Source: Paenibacillus sp. SYP-B4298 (GTDB lineage: Bacteria > Bacillota > Bacilli > Paenibacillales > Paenibacillaceae). Taken from it: 64,000 bases of DNA. The DNA is taken from assembly GCF_027627475.1 (NCBI RefSeq), contig NZ_CP115484.1:310001-374000 (forward strand). Reading direction: 5' to 3'. The notes beneath the pieces are model-generated. The model was not told the origin of the DNA. It saw only the letters and a list, made by a program, of their open reading frames with translations, and ran no database searches. Shown here in pieces: positions 43,985 to 53,462 of the stretch (its first letter is position 1; the number at the start of each line of letters is the position of its first letter). Made by a program: the position numbers and the translations under genes.

Positions 43985-44878
43985 ATGAGAGGATGGGAGC
44001 GTATCTTCAAGGATAAGCTGGCCGTGCTGTCGCTGGCGATTGTGGCCTCTGTCCTGGTGGCTGGCGTGTTCGCGCCATGGCTTGCGCCACATGATCCGGA
44101 GGAGGTGCACATGGAGCTGCGGTATGCGGGAGCCTCCTGGGCGTATTGGCTGGGCAATGACCATCTGGGCCGCTGCATCATGTCCAGACTGATCTATGGC
44201 ATCCGTCCGAGCATACTTTGGGTACTGGCAGCACTGGGCGCTTCGGTGGCATTGGGTGCAGTGATTGGGCTCTTGGCTGGATATTTCCGCGGGCGCATCG
44301 ATGCGCTGCTCATGCGAGTATGTGATGTCGTGCTGTCCTTCCCTGGCTATGTCATGACACTGGCGCTTGTCGGCATCCTCGGGGTCGGGTTGGAAAATAT
44401 ATTGCTGGCCTTCATCTTGACGAAGTGGGCCTGGTTCGCGCGGGCGATCCGCACGGCGGTCATGTCGTATGCGGAGGCGGACTATGTGAAGTATGCCCGT
44501 ACATTGGGCATAGGTCATGTGCAGATTATATGGCGTCATCTCATCCCGGTGACGATGCCTGCTATTGCAGTGATTGCCAGCAGCGCCTTCGGCTCGATGG
44601 TATTGCAAATGAGCGGCTTTTCCTTCCTTGGATTAGGCGTACAGGCGCCGCAACCGGAGTGGGGAATGATGCTGAGTGAAGCCAGAGAGGTCATGTTCTC
44701 GCGGCCGGAGATGATGCTGGCGCCAGGTATCGCGATCATGGTTGTCGTATCAGCGATCAATTTTCTATCCGATGCGCTGCAGACGGCGCTGGACCCGAAG
44801 CTGGCCGCTTCCAGGCAGCAGGCGCCGGGTCAGTCTACAGCTAGAGACGCCGAGGTGCGCGGGAAGGAGGTCGCATAG
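43985..44878 (+). CDS. cntC: Metallophore ABC permease CntC
   Basis: 297-aa NikC/OppC-type permease with motifs GNDHLGRCIMSRLIYGIRPS and the EAA-type loop DYVKYARTLGIGHVQIIWRH, plus GFSFLGLGVQAPQPEWGMML near the end. It starts at the base following the cntB stop, with GGAAGGAG upstream. Partner of CntB in the heterodimeric channel. Confidence 0.92.
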   Translation: MRGWERIFKDKLAVLSLAIVASVLVAGVFAPWLAPHDPEEVHMELRYAGASWAYWLGNDHLGRCIMSRLIYGIRPSILWVLAALGASVALGAVIGLLAGYFRGRIDALLMRVCDVVLSFPGYVMTLALVGILGVGLENILLAFILTKWAWFARAIRTAVMSYAEADYVKYARTLGIGHVQIIWRHLIPVTMPAIAVIASSAFGSMVLQMSGFSFLGLGVQAPQPEWGMMLSEAREVMFSRPEMMLAPGIAIMVVVSAINFLSDALQTALDPKLAASRQQAPGQSTARDAEVRGKEVA

Positions 44879-44879
44879 C

Positions 44880-45701
44880 ATGGAGCAGACGGTGCTCGCA
44901 GTAAGCGGGCTGAGCGTGTGGGATAGTCTGACAGGCAAGCTGCTGGTGCAGGACAGCTCCTTCGAAGTGAAGCGCGGCTCCTGTCTGGCGATCATAGGCG
45001 AGAGCGGCAGCGGCAAGTCGGTCACCTGCCGTGCGGTCATGCGGCTCAACAGACAGGCGCTGCGTCAGGAGGGTGAGATTGTGCTGAGCGGGGTCAATCT
45101 GTCGTCTCTGCCGGAGCACGAGCTGCGCAAGAAGCGGGGCAAGCAGATGTGCATGATCCTGCAGCATGGGATGCGTGCCTTCGATCCGTCCTGTGTTGTC
45201 GGTGTCCATCTGCGCGAGACGATGGCGGAGCATCTGGGGCTGGGGCGTGAGGAGACGACCGCCCGCCTCAAGCGGGCGATGGAGGCGGTACTGCTCAAGG
45301 ACCCGCTTGCCGTGATGAATCAGTATCCCCACCAACTGTCGGGCGGGATGCTGCAGCGTATAATGATCGCGCTGGCGCTGGTGCTGGAGCCGGAGCTGAT
45401 CATTGCCGATGAGCCGACGACGGCGCTGGACGCCATCGCGCAGTATGAGGTGCTGGAGCAATTCGTTCGCCTGCGGGAGAGGCTCGATTGCTCGATGCTG
45501 TTCGTCTCGCATGATCTGGGCGCGGTGCGCAAGGTAGCTGATGAACTGCTGGTGATGCGTCATGGCGAGATCGTGGAGCGAGGTGATCTGCAGGAGCTGA
45601 TGTCAGGCCGCCGTCCTGTCCATCCCTATACACGTGAGCTTATCGATGCCAGACAGACGCTGCAGCGCCATTTCACACAGATGATGGGGGGTGGCTCATG
45701 A
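44880..45701 (+). CDS. cntD: Metallophore ABC ATPase CntD
   Basis: 273-aa NikD/OppD-type ATPase. Walker A GESGSGKSVTCRAV, signature LSGGMLQRIMIALAL, Walker B LIIADEPTTALD, and the OppD-like C-terminal HPYTRELIDA. The frame is open upstream into cntC, but the ATG at 44880 gives MEQTVLAVSGLSVWD and follows GGAAGGAGG. ATGA overlap with cntF. Confidence 0.92.
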   Translation: MEQTVLAVSGLSVWDSLTGKLLVQDSSFEVKRGSCLAIIGESGSGKSVTCRAVMRLNRQALRQEGEIVLSGVNLSSLPEHELRKKRGKQMCMILQHGMRAFDPSCVVGVHLRETMAEHLGLGREETTARLKRAMEAVLLKDPLAVMNQYPHQLSGGMLQRIMIALALVLEPELIIADEPTTALDAIAQYEVLEQFVRLRERLDCSMLFVSHDLGAVRKVADELLVMRHGEIVERGDLQELMSGRRPVHPYTRELIDARQTLQRHFTQMMGGGS

Positions 45702-46675
45702 TGCTGAAGGTCGAGCAGGTGGAGAAGTCATACCCGATGGGTGGGCTGTTCTCGCGGAGACAGCAGCAGGTGCTGCATGGCATCAGCCTGGAGTGCGGCT
45801 ATGGAGAGTGTGTCGGCATCATCGGGGCAAGTGGCAGCGGCAAGTCGACACTGGCCCGGCTCATGCTGGGCATCGAGAAGCCCGATCGCGGGACAGTGCA
45901 GTTCGCGGGACGGGAGGTGTCGCGCCGTGAAGCGCGCGGCGGGCGGATCAGCGCTGTCTTCCAGGATTACACCTCTTCGATGAACCCGTTCTATACGGTC
46001 GAGCAGGTGCTGCTGGAGCCGCTTCGCTACCGAAGATCGTCTGCTGAGGCTAGGGGCGTGCAGGGGGGAGTGACAGCGGCAGTGGCGGAGCGGTCGGATG
46101 GCGCAGAGCTGCCTCGGATGGGAGCAGCGAAGCCAGGAGGCGATGTCCCCTGGGCAGAGCAACAGCTTCGTGGTGAGCGAGCGGTCATCCGACAGGCTGC
46201 GAGTACACGGGGCTGGAGCATGACGGGCAGCAAGGTGCGCCCGCGGAGCGGTAAGAGCTGGCCGGCTGCTGACAGGCAAGCGATGCTGGAGCAGATCGAC
46301 GGCCTGCTTCACGAGGTGGGGCTGGATGCTTCCTATCGCAGCAAATATCCGCATGAGCTGTCCGGCGGACAGGCACAGCGAGTATGCATCGCCCGTGCGT
46401 TAGCGACCGATCCGTCCTGCATCGTGCTGGATGAGGCGGTCAGCTCGCTCGATGGCTCCGTGCAGCTACAGGTGCTGGAGCTGCTGAAGCGGCTGCGACA
46501 ACAGTACGGCATGAGCTATATATTCATCACGCATGATCTGCAGGCGGCAGCTTATCTGTGCGACCGGGTCGTTATTATGCATCAGGGGCGGGTGGAGGAG
46601 ACGGTCGCAATCAGCCAGCTTCGCGACGTCAAGTCCGAGTATGCGCAGCGGCTGCTGCAGGCTGTCCTGATATAG
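45698..46675 (+). CDS. cntF: Metallophore ABC ATPase CntF with a low-complexity insertion
   Basis: 325-aa NikE/OppF-type ATPase. Walker A GASGSGKST, signature LSGGQAQRVCIARAL, Walker B CIVLDEAVSSLD. Between LLEPLRYRR (about residue 112) and AMLEQIDGLLHEVGL (about 193) lies an insertion of about 80 residues rich in Ala, Gly, Arg and Ser that the family does not need; S. aureus CntF is about 250 aa. The insertion keeps frame and leaves all ATPase motifs intact. Confidence 0.9.
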   Translation: MMLKVEQVEKSYPMGGLFSRRQQQVLHGISLECGYGECVGIIGASGSGKSTLARLMLGIEKPDRGTVQFAGREVSRREARGGRISAVFQDYTSSMNPFYTVEQVLLEPLRYRRSSAEARGVQGGVTAAVAERSDGAELPRMGAAKPGGDVPWAEQQLRGERAVIRQAASTRGWSMTGSKVRPRSGKSWPAADRQAMLEQIDGLLHEVGLDASYRSKYPHELSGGQAQRVCIARALATDPSCIVLDEAVSSLDGSVQLQVLELLKRLRQQYGMSYIFITHDLQAAAYLCDRVVIMHQGRVEETVAISQLRDVKSEYAQRLLQAVLI

Positions 46676-46706
46676 CAGGGTGGGTGTCATGGAATGAAGA
46701 GAGGCG

Positions 46707-48149
46707 GTGGGCATCGTGAGAGGGGCGCTGTCATGGCCTTTTGTCCGATTGTATCTATTAACCTTGTTTTATTTTAGCGCCAACGCGATCTTGAATGTCA
46801 TCATCCCGCTCAAGGGAGAGGCGCTTGGCGCAAGCAACGCCGAGATTGGCATGGTGATGGGGGCGTACCTGTTCACGACGATGCTGCTGCGCCCGTGGGC
46901 GGGGCAGGTGATCGGGCGGCATGGCGCCGTGCGGGTGCTGAGGCTGATCCTGGCAGTAAATGGGGTGGCGCTGGTGCTGTATCCCTTCACCGGGCTGGGC
47001 GGCTATCTGGCGGCACGGATGCTGCAGGGCGTGTGCACCGCATTCTTCTCGATGGCGCTGCAGCTTGGCATCATCGATGCCTTGCCGGAGCAGGAGCGGT
47101 CGCAGGGCATCTCCATGTATTCGCTATGCGCCTCGATGCCGGGCATTATCGGCCCGTTGCTGGCGCTGGGCATGTGGGAGGCGAGCGACGGGAGCGCCTT
47201 CACCTGGTCGATGCTGGGGCTGGCGCTGCTCACTGGTGCGATCGGCTACAGCGCCACGCTTGGCGGCAGCCGTGCGGCGAACGGCTCCGCCAGTGTGATG
47301 CAGCAGAGGGAGGCGATGCAGCAGGGAGAGGCAGCGCAGCGGGAGGCACAGCAAGTGCCTGTTGCGGGGGGGCCCGCTGTGCGATCGGCTGCTGCGAGCG
47401 TGGCAACCGGGAAGTCACCGGCTGCGAGCGTGCACATCAGGCAGTCGTGCGGTGATGGAGCGACTGACGAGCGCAGCGAGCGGACATCCGCTGCGTCGGT
47501 GCCCGCGCCACCCGCGACCCCCGCTGCTGGCGCGTCTGCACCGCCAGCAGCCTCGCTGCGCGGCTCCTTCGGCGAGCTGGTGCGCAATCCGCACCTGTTC
47601 AAGTGCAGCGTGCTGATGCTGACCGCATCGGTGGTGTTCGGGGCGGCGACGATCTTCATTCCGCTGTATGCATCGCAGGTTGCAGACGGCAGCGCCGCGC
47701 TGTTCCTGATGCTGCAGGCCGCGGTGGTGGTGGTCGCACGCTTCACGCTGCGCAAGCGCATCCCGTCGGACGGCAGATGGCATCACGGGTTCATCATGAA
47801 GGTGATGCTGCTGTTGAGCGCTGCGGCACTCTGCGTCAGTCTGGCGGCCTGGGGCGGGGCTGTCCTGTTCTATGCAGGCGCACTGCTGATGGGGCTTGCT
47901 CAGGCGCTTCTCTATCCGGCTCTGACGACCTATCTGTCCTTCGTGCTGCCCAAGGCAAGCCGCAATGTGCTGATGGGACTGTTCATCGCGACCGCCGACC
48001 TGGGCGTATCGCTAGGCGGCATGATGATGGGGCCGCTGGCCGATCTGCTCTCGTATTCGTGGATGTACGGGCTATGTGCCCTCGCTGGAGCCGTGATGGT
48101 GGGCTTTGCATATGACCACAAGGGCCGGCTGGCCGGAGCGGCGGGATAG
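46707..48149 (+). CDS. cntE: Metallophore exporter CntE (MFS)
   Basis: 480-aa major facilitator expected to export the newly made opine. About 12 hydrophobic helices; NVIIPLKGEALGASNAEIGM at the first loop and MVMGAYLFTTMLLRPWAGQV near motif A. Between helices 6 and 7 (about residues 188-285) there is a roughly 100-residue Ala/Gln/Ser/Pro-rich hydrophilic loop. The start is a GTG at 46707; GTG at 46716 is an alternative. Its place as last cnt gene matches S. aureus. Confidence 0.88.
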   Translation: MGIVRGALSWPFVRLYLLTLFYFSANAILNVIIPLKGEALGASNAEIGMVMGAYLFTTMLLRPWAGQVIGRHGAVRVLRLILAVNGVALVLYPFTGLGGYLAARMLQGVCTAFFSMALQLGIIDALPEQERSQGISMYSLCASMPGIIGPLLALGMWEASDGSAFTWSMLGLALLTGAIGYSATLGGSRAANGSASVMQQREAMQQGEAAQREAQQVPVAGGPAVRSAAASVATGKSPAASVHIRQSCGDGATDERSERTSAASVPAPPATPAAGASAPPAASLRGSFGELVRNPHLFKCSVLMLTASVVFGAATIFIPLYASQVADGSAALFLMLQAAVVVVARFTLRKRIPSDGRWHHGFIMKVMLLLSAAALCVSLAAWGGAVLFYAGALLMGLAQALLYPALTTYLSFVLPKASRNVLMGLFIATADLGVSLGGMMMGPLADLLSYSWMYGLCALAGAVMVGFAYDHKGRLAGAAG

Positions 48150-48242
48150 AGATTATTGCCAAGACGTCTAACGGCAATCGAGTGGTACCAAGCTCCACAG
48201 CAATCCCCCGAAATCATGCGATTATTAATGGAAATCTGCCAC

Positions 48243-48280
48243 AATAGAGCAGCCGTGTTTGTTAGCGGCTGCTCTATTGT
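48243..48280 (+). terminator. Long perfect hairpin after cntE
   Basis: CAATAGAGCAGCCG (48243-48256) pairs perfectly over 14 bp with CGGCTGCTCTATTG (48267-48280), loop 10 nt. The hairpin is strong, but no T run follows, so termination would be weak or factor-assisted. Confidence 0.6.
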
Positions 48281-48421
48281 CGTGCAGGCTGTAGACGAGC
48301 GGCCTACACCCAGGAGAGCAAAAGGTGCTGTATTTGTCAAAATACACTTATTTCCACACCTATACAAATGTGATAGCATAGTGGATGAGTACGCTTTCAC
48401 TTGAGGTAGGAAAGGAGCAGG

Positions 48422-49960
48422 ATGAGCATGATGAATGTTCTGCTGGTAGATGATGAGCCTTGGGTGCTGGAGGGCTTGCGGACCATGATTAATTGGAACG
48501 GCTATGGCTTTCAAATATGTGGAGAGGCGTCCAATGGAACGGCTGCGTTGTCACTTATCGATCAACTGCGGCCAGAGCTGGTACTGACGGATATTAACAT
48601 GCCGTCCGTCAACGGGCTGGAGCTGATTCAACAATCCAATCAGAGATTTCAAAGCCCGCCGCAATTTATTATACTGAGCGGTTATGACAGCTTCGAGTAC
48701 GCGAAGACGGCGCTCCAGCAGCGGGTATCCGAATATGTGCTCAAGCCCATCGATGAGGAAGAGATTGAGGCGGCTCTGGCCCGCATGAGCCGTAAAATTC
48801 ACGAGGAGCGCGCCGCTGAGCTGCATCAGAGCAGAGAGCGAAGCGTATATACGCAGCAACTGCTTCATCGCTTCCTACAGGGAGAGGCTGGCGGGGAATT
48901 GGAGCGGCAGGCAGCTAGTATGCTTCAATTGACGAATGAGCAGCCGTTGACATGCTTGCTGGTGGCCGGAGCAGCCGATCCGGTTAAGGCACAGCATACA
49001 TTGCAGGCGCTGCTGCCGGAATTGCCCGACCGGACGTTCGTGGATCATGAGGGGCGGGTGGGTGCGATCCTTCCGATCGCCGAGCTGTCTTCCCACCTTC
49101 TGGAGGAGTGTGCCGCCAGGCTGTATGAGCAATTATTCGCTGACCAGAGCGAGCCCATCGTTGTAGGTGTCAGCGGCAGCAGTGCCGGCCTGCGCAGGAT
49201 ACATAGCTTGTATGTTCAAGCTTCGAATCTAATTGAATGGAAACGCCATCAAGGACGAGAGGGCATCGTCTTCGCTGCTGAGGTCGAGCTGTTAGCGGGA
49301 GAGCGGCAGCAAGCTGCGGCTAAGGAGGCGTATCGGGAGCTGCTGGAGCAGATGAATGAGCTGCGGCCTGAGCAACTGGATGCTGCCCTCAACCAACTGC
49401 TCACCCTGATGGCGGCATTGCGGCTGAACCAGGAGGAGCTGCGGGCGCATATCGCACATCTGGAGCTGAACATCTGCCGCCGGATTGCGAAGCTGCACGG
49501 CAAGGTGGATGATTTTATGCAGAAGCTGCATCAGCAATGTGGCTCGATGCAAGCGATGGACAGCATGGCAGGGCTGCGCTCTTATGTGCGTGTGCTATGC
49601 ACGGAGGCCGCAGCCGAGCTGGCGAGGCTGGCCTGCTCCAACGAGGGCAGTACGATTATTCAATTAGTGCAATATGTAGACCGCGAATTCCGCAGCAAGC
49701 TGCAGCTTCAGGAGCTGGCTCAGATGTTCCATATGAACACCACATATCTCGGGCAACTGTTCAAGCGTCAGACGGGCAAGTCGTTCCGTGAATATCTGAA
49801 CGACCTGCGTCTGGAGGAGGCGAAGCGACTGCTGAAGCTGACGCGCATGAATGTATCAGAGGTTGCCCAGCAGGTGGGCTACCACAATACGGATTATTTT
49901 ATATCGCTGTTCAAGAGCAAGACGGGCACAGTCCCCTCCGTGTTTAAGAAGCAGTTGTAG
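48422..49960 (+). CDS. Response regulator, YesN/AraC type (1)
   Basis: 512-aa regulator: receiver domain (1-120) with phospho-acceptor D57 in LTDINMPSVNG and LKPIDEEE, a middle coiled/helical region, and a C-terminal AraC helix-turn-helix (about 410-510; LQLQELAQMFHMNTTYLGQL, SEVAQQVGYHNTDYFISLFK). AAAGGAG lies directly upstream. It opens a regulator, kinase, regulator series before a sugar importer and xylan hydrolases, which it probably activates when xylo-oligosaccharides are sensed. Confidence 0.92.
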   Translation: MSMMNVLLVDDEPWVLEGLRTMINWNGYGFQICGEASNGTAALSLIDQLRPELVLTDINMPSVNGLELIQQSNQRFQSPPQFIILSGYDSFEYAKTALQQRVSEYVLKPIDEEEIEAALARMSRKIHEERAAELHQSRERSVYTQQLLHRFLQGEAGGELERQAASMLQLTNEQPLTCLLVAGAADPVKAQHTLQALLPELPDRTFVDHEGRVGAILPIAELSSHLLEECAARLYEQLFADQSEPIVVGVSGSSAGLRRIHSLYVQASNLIEWKRHQGREGIVFAAEVELLAGERQQAAAKEAYRELLEQMNELRPEQLDAALNQLLTLMAALRLNQEELRAHIAHLELNICRRIAKLHGKVDDFMQKLHQQCGSMQAMDSMAGLRSYVRVLCTEAAAELARLACSNEGSTIIQLVQYVDREFRSKLQLQELAQMFHMNTTYLGQLFKRQTGKSFREYLNDLRLEEAKRLLKLTRMNVSEVAQQVGYHNTDYFISLFKSKTGTVPSVFKKQL

Positions 49961-49999
49961 AGCAGGGCAGAAACAACCTATGAGCAGGACGGTGCTGAA

Positions 50000-51808
50000 G
50001 TGAGAAGAAGAACAGTTCGGTTCAGCGGGATCATCAATGATATTCCATTGAATTATAAGTTTTTGTTAATTTTTGTAATCGGCGTACTGCTTCCGATTAT
50101 TGTCATTAATCTGATGTTCATGGATCGCATGTCCAATCTGATCACAGAGCGTGAGGAGCAGAATCTGCAAATTTCACTGGAGCGTGCAAGAAAGGATATT
50201 CATAACTTTATTGACGGCGGGGTGGCTGTCAGCCATGCGCTGAACACAGACAAGACGTTATATGAGATGTTAGAGCGTAGGTATGAGAGCCCGATCACGT
50301 TCTATGATACCTTTGATGAGCAACTGCGGCACCGGGTGAACAGCTATATTCCGGTCAATAGCCAGATTCTGAGAATCAGAGTCTATACGGATAATACAAC
50401 GATCGTGCCGGGCAGCAGCTACTATAATCTGAGTAATAAGGTCAAGTCTAGCGAGTGGTATAAGCTATGGAAGCAATCCTCCGATAAGGTAGTGGTAGGC
50501 GCTTATACTGAAACAAGAATTAGCGATATGGCGGTAACCAGTCCCTATCTCAGTGTTATGGAGCAATTGGATTCATTTGATGGACTGAATACCTATGAGA
50601 AACTCGCCCGCATTGATCTGGATCTGGACAAGATCTATGATGTGATCGTCCGTGAGCGAGATTACTTGACGTTGTATCTGGTCGATAAGCATAATCGTAT
50701 TATCGTCTCGGCGGACAAGACGCTGAGTGGAGGAGCACAGCAGGCGTATCCGGTCTTTGAGCTGCCGCAGGAGGCGGATTCTGACGTTCATGTCGTCTCC
50801 ATTGGAACAGCCAGCTATGTGAAGGGCTGGAAGCTGATCGGGGTGCCACAGGGAACCCGGCTCAGCAAGGCGACACGGGATATGCAGATGTTTGTGTTCA
50901 TGCTTGCAGCAGGCATGGCTTTATTTGCCTCGGGCTTTATCTATATGATGCTCCGTTCTTATAATTACCGGGTAAAACGGCTGTCCCGTCATATGCATAA
51001 GGTCACTAATGAGAAGTTCGATCTGATCCGCATGGATGAGGGACGCGACGAGATCGGTGGACTGATCCAGTCCTTCAATATGATGACCGCACGTATGAAT
51101 TCATTGATTAACAATGTATACAAGCTGGAGATTCAGAAGAAGAGTCTGGAGATGGAGCAGGTGCGGGCAGAGCTGAATGTACTGCAGAGCCAGATGAATC
51201 CGCATTTTCTCTTCAATACGCTCAATGCGATTCTGGTTGTCTGTACGAAGAACAACTATACGGATGTCACCGATATTATTAAGAGTCTATCCAAGCTGCT
51301 GCGTCGGTTGCTCAGTTGGAAGGAGGATCTCGTTACGGTGCAGGAGGAGCTTCGTTTTCTTGAGATGTATCTCAAGATCGAAAAGTTCCGTTTCCGGGAT
51401 AAATTTGAATATGAGCTGGACATTGACCCGCAGGCGCTGCAGTACAAGATTCCTAAGATGAGTATTCAGCCGTTAGTGGAAAATGCATGCAAGCATGGGC
51501 TTCAGGCCGTGGAAGGGCTGGGCACCGTACAGATTAGTGTGAAGTTTATCGAAGGTCGATTAGGGGTAACCGTGGAGGATAACGGCATCGGGATGACAGA
51601 GGAGAAGCTGGCTGAGATTACGCAGGCGATGAGCAGCGAGAATATGACCGGAAGCAGTATCGGTATTCGCAACGTCTTCCGGCGACTAGAGCTATACTAT
51701 GATGATCAGGTGAAGTTCAGCATCATGAGTGAATGGAACGAGGGGACTCGTGTGTCCTTCGAGATTCCGATGAAGCTGATGGAGCAGAGCAAGGAGGGAC
51801 TGTCATGA
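50000..51808 (+). CDS. Sensor histidine kinase, YesM type
   Basis: 602-aa membrane kinase from a GTG start. Two transmembrane helices (about 15-38 and 298-320) enclose an extracellular sensor of about 260 residues; then HAMP (about 320-370), the His_kinase segment with H402 in QSQMNPHFLFNTLNAIL, and the HATPase region with VENACKHGLQ and VEDNGIGM. It should phosphorylate one or both flanking YesN regulators. Its stop overlaps the ATG of the second regulator. Confidence 0.93.
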   Translation: MRRRTVRFSGIINDIPLNYKFLLIFVIGVLLPIIVINLMFMDRMSNLITEREEQNLQISLERARKDIHNFIDGGVAVSHALNTDKTLYEMLERRYESPITFYDTFDEQLRHRVNSYIPVNSQILRIRVYTDNTTIVPGSSYYNLSNKVKSSEWYKLWKQSSDKVVVGAYTETRISDMAVTSPYLSVMEQLDSFDGLNTYEKLARIDLDLDKIYDVIVRERDYLTLYLVDKHNRIIVSADKTLSGGAQQAYPVFELPQEADSDVHVVSIGTASYVKGWKLIGVPQGTRLSKATRDMQMFVFMLAAGMALFASGFIYMMLRSYNYRVKRLSRHMHKVTNEKFDLIRMDEGRDEIGGLIQSFNMMTARMNSLINNVYKLEIQKKSLEMEQVRAELNVLQSQMNPHFLFNTLNAILVVCTKNNYTDVTDIIKSLSKLLRRLLSWKEDLVTVQEELRFLEMYLKIEKFRFRDKFEYELDIDPQALQYKIPKMSIQPLVENACKHGLQAVEGLGTVQISVKFIEGRLGVTVEDNGIGMTEEKLAEITQAMSSENMTGSSIGIRNVFRRLELYYDDQVKFSIMSEWNEGTRVSFEIPMKLMEQSKEGLS

Positions 51809-53340
51809 GATTGAGGGTATTGCTGATTGATGATGAGCCGGGTGCTCTGGAAGGCATGCAACTGTGGATTGATTGGGAGGGGCTGGGCTACGAGGTGTGC
51901 GGCATGTGCAGCAATGGCGCGGAAGGCTTGCAGATGATCGAGCAGCTTCAACCGGACGTGGTGCTAACCGATATTAACATGCCGGTCATGAATGGCCTGG
52001 AGATGATCAAGCGGTGGCAGGAGCAAGGAGGACGGCCGGTGCGCTTCGTCATCCTGAGCGGGTACAGCGAGTTTGAATATGCCCGCAAGGCGCTGCGATA
52101 TAATGTAACCCATTACCTGCTCAAGCCGATGGATGAGGAGGAGGCGGAGCGGGAGCTGCGCAGCATCTACATGGAGCTGAGGCAGGAGGCGGAGCAGCGC
52201 CGCATCCGTGATGCAGCGCTTTGGGAGCAGACGTTGCGTGTGCTGCAGGAGGCGGTCGTTCGTCCGCCTGTGGGCATGGCGGAGCAGCAGCTTCTGGAAC
52301 GGCTGTCTAGCAGCAGGCAGGAATGGCAGGTGTGTCTCGTTCAGACGGAGCGGAGCGATTATGATTGGGCGAGAGAACGGGCGACGGAGCGGTTGGGCAG
52401 CCAGGATGGAACCTATGTGCTGCACATGAATGCCGGCCAGTTCGTGATTGTACGGGGAGACTCGCATGCAAGCGAGCAGCCGGGCACGGCCTGGCATATC
52501 ATCAACGAATTGGCACATGAGTATGCGGACCGGCCCATTCAGATCGCGCGAGGAGGCGCTGTGCCGTCCCTGAGTCAACTGCATCATAGCTATGCGGAAG
52601 CGAGAGAAGCGCTCCGCGATACCTTCTACTGCCCCGGCGCTGCCGGGGCTATTGCTTATCGAAGGGATGGCGGCGCCCCGATTCTTAACCAATATGATCA
52701 AACGGAGCTGATCAATAAGCTGCTGTCCGCACTCATGCTGCTGGATACCGCTGCCTTCCATGCAGCCGTCGAGGAGGCGGCTAGCTTGTTCCGCAGTCAA
52801 CGGGTCGCGCCGGAGATTGTGAAGAAGGTCGTCATCCATCTATGGTATGAGATGGATGATTATGTGCGTGAGCATGGCCCCAAGGAGGCGGAGCTGCTGC
52901 TGCAGGAGCCGGAAATGCCAGGGGCAGTGGAATCGTTGCTCAGGCTGGAGACATGTATGGAACGCCTCCTTGCCTGGGGAGAAGCATGTATCGGACTTCT
53001 GTTGAAGGAGCAGAAGGGCAAGCTGCAGGGGACGGTTCAGGACATTAACGATTACATCAAGGAGCATTACAGAGAGGCGCTGACGATCAAGCGGCTGTCT
53101 GAGGTTTTTTACCTGCATCCAGCGTACCTGGGCCAATTGCTGATTAAGAAAAATGGCATCAGCTTTAACGAATTGCTCCATAATCTGCGGATTGAAGAGG
53201 CTGAGGAGCTGCTGCGCATAGGGAAGTACACCAATAGCGAGGTGTCCGAGCTGGTAGGATATACGAGCTACAGTCAGTTTTTGAAGCAGTTCGAAAAGCG
53301 GTTTCATATGTCTCCTAATGAATACAAAAACAGGAACTAA
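51805..53340 (+). CDS. Response regulator, YesN/AraC type (2)
   Basis: 511-aa regulator with the same architecture as the first: receiver with D56 (LTDINMPVMNG), LKPMDEEE, and a C-terminal AraC domain (LTIKRLSEVFYLHPAYLGQL, SEVSELVGYTSYSQFLKQFE). The ATG at 51805 overlaps the kinase stop and follows AAGGAGGGA by 5 nt; upstream codons in the frame belong to the kinase overlap. It is the regulator translationally coupled to the kinase and the closest to the importer genes. Confidence 0.93.
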   Translation: MRLRVLLIDDEPGALEGMQLWIDWEGLGYEVCGMCSNGAEGLQMIEQLQPDVVLTDINMPVMNGLEMIKRWQEQGGRPVRFVILSGYSEFEYARKALRYNVTHYLLKPMDEEEAERELRSIYMELRQEAEQRRIRDAALWEQTLRVLQEAVVRPPVGMAEQQLLERLSSSRQEWQVCLVQTERSDYDWARERATERLGSQDGTYVLHMNAGQFVIVRGDSHASEQPGTAWHIINELAHEYADRPIQIARGGAVPSLSQLHHSYAEAREALRDTFYCPGAAGAIAYRRDGGAPILNQYDQTELINKLLSALMLLDTAAFHAAVEEAASLFRSQRVAPEIVKKVVIHLWYEMDDYVREHGPKEAELLLQEPEMPGAVESLLRLETCMERLLAWGEACIGLLLKEQKGKLQGTVQDINDYIKEHYREALTIKRLSEVFYLHPAYLGQLLIKKNGISFNELLHNLRIEEAEELLRIGKYTNSEVSELVGYTSYSQFLKQFEKRFHMSPNEYKNRN

Positions 53341-53462
53341 TATTTTTCGGGAAAAAGCTTTAATTGCGGAGTAGTTCCAACACGCGGTCATTATTACAAT
53401 GAAGACAGATGCTTGAAAGGGGTTACAACCACCTGTAGCAGAACATAATGGAGGTGCTTTTC

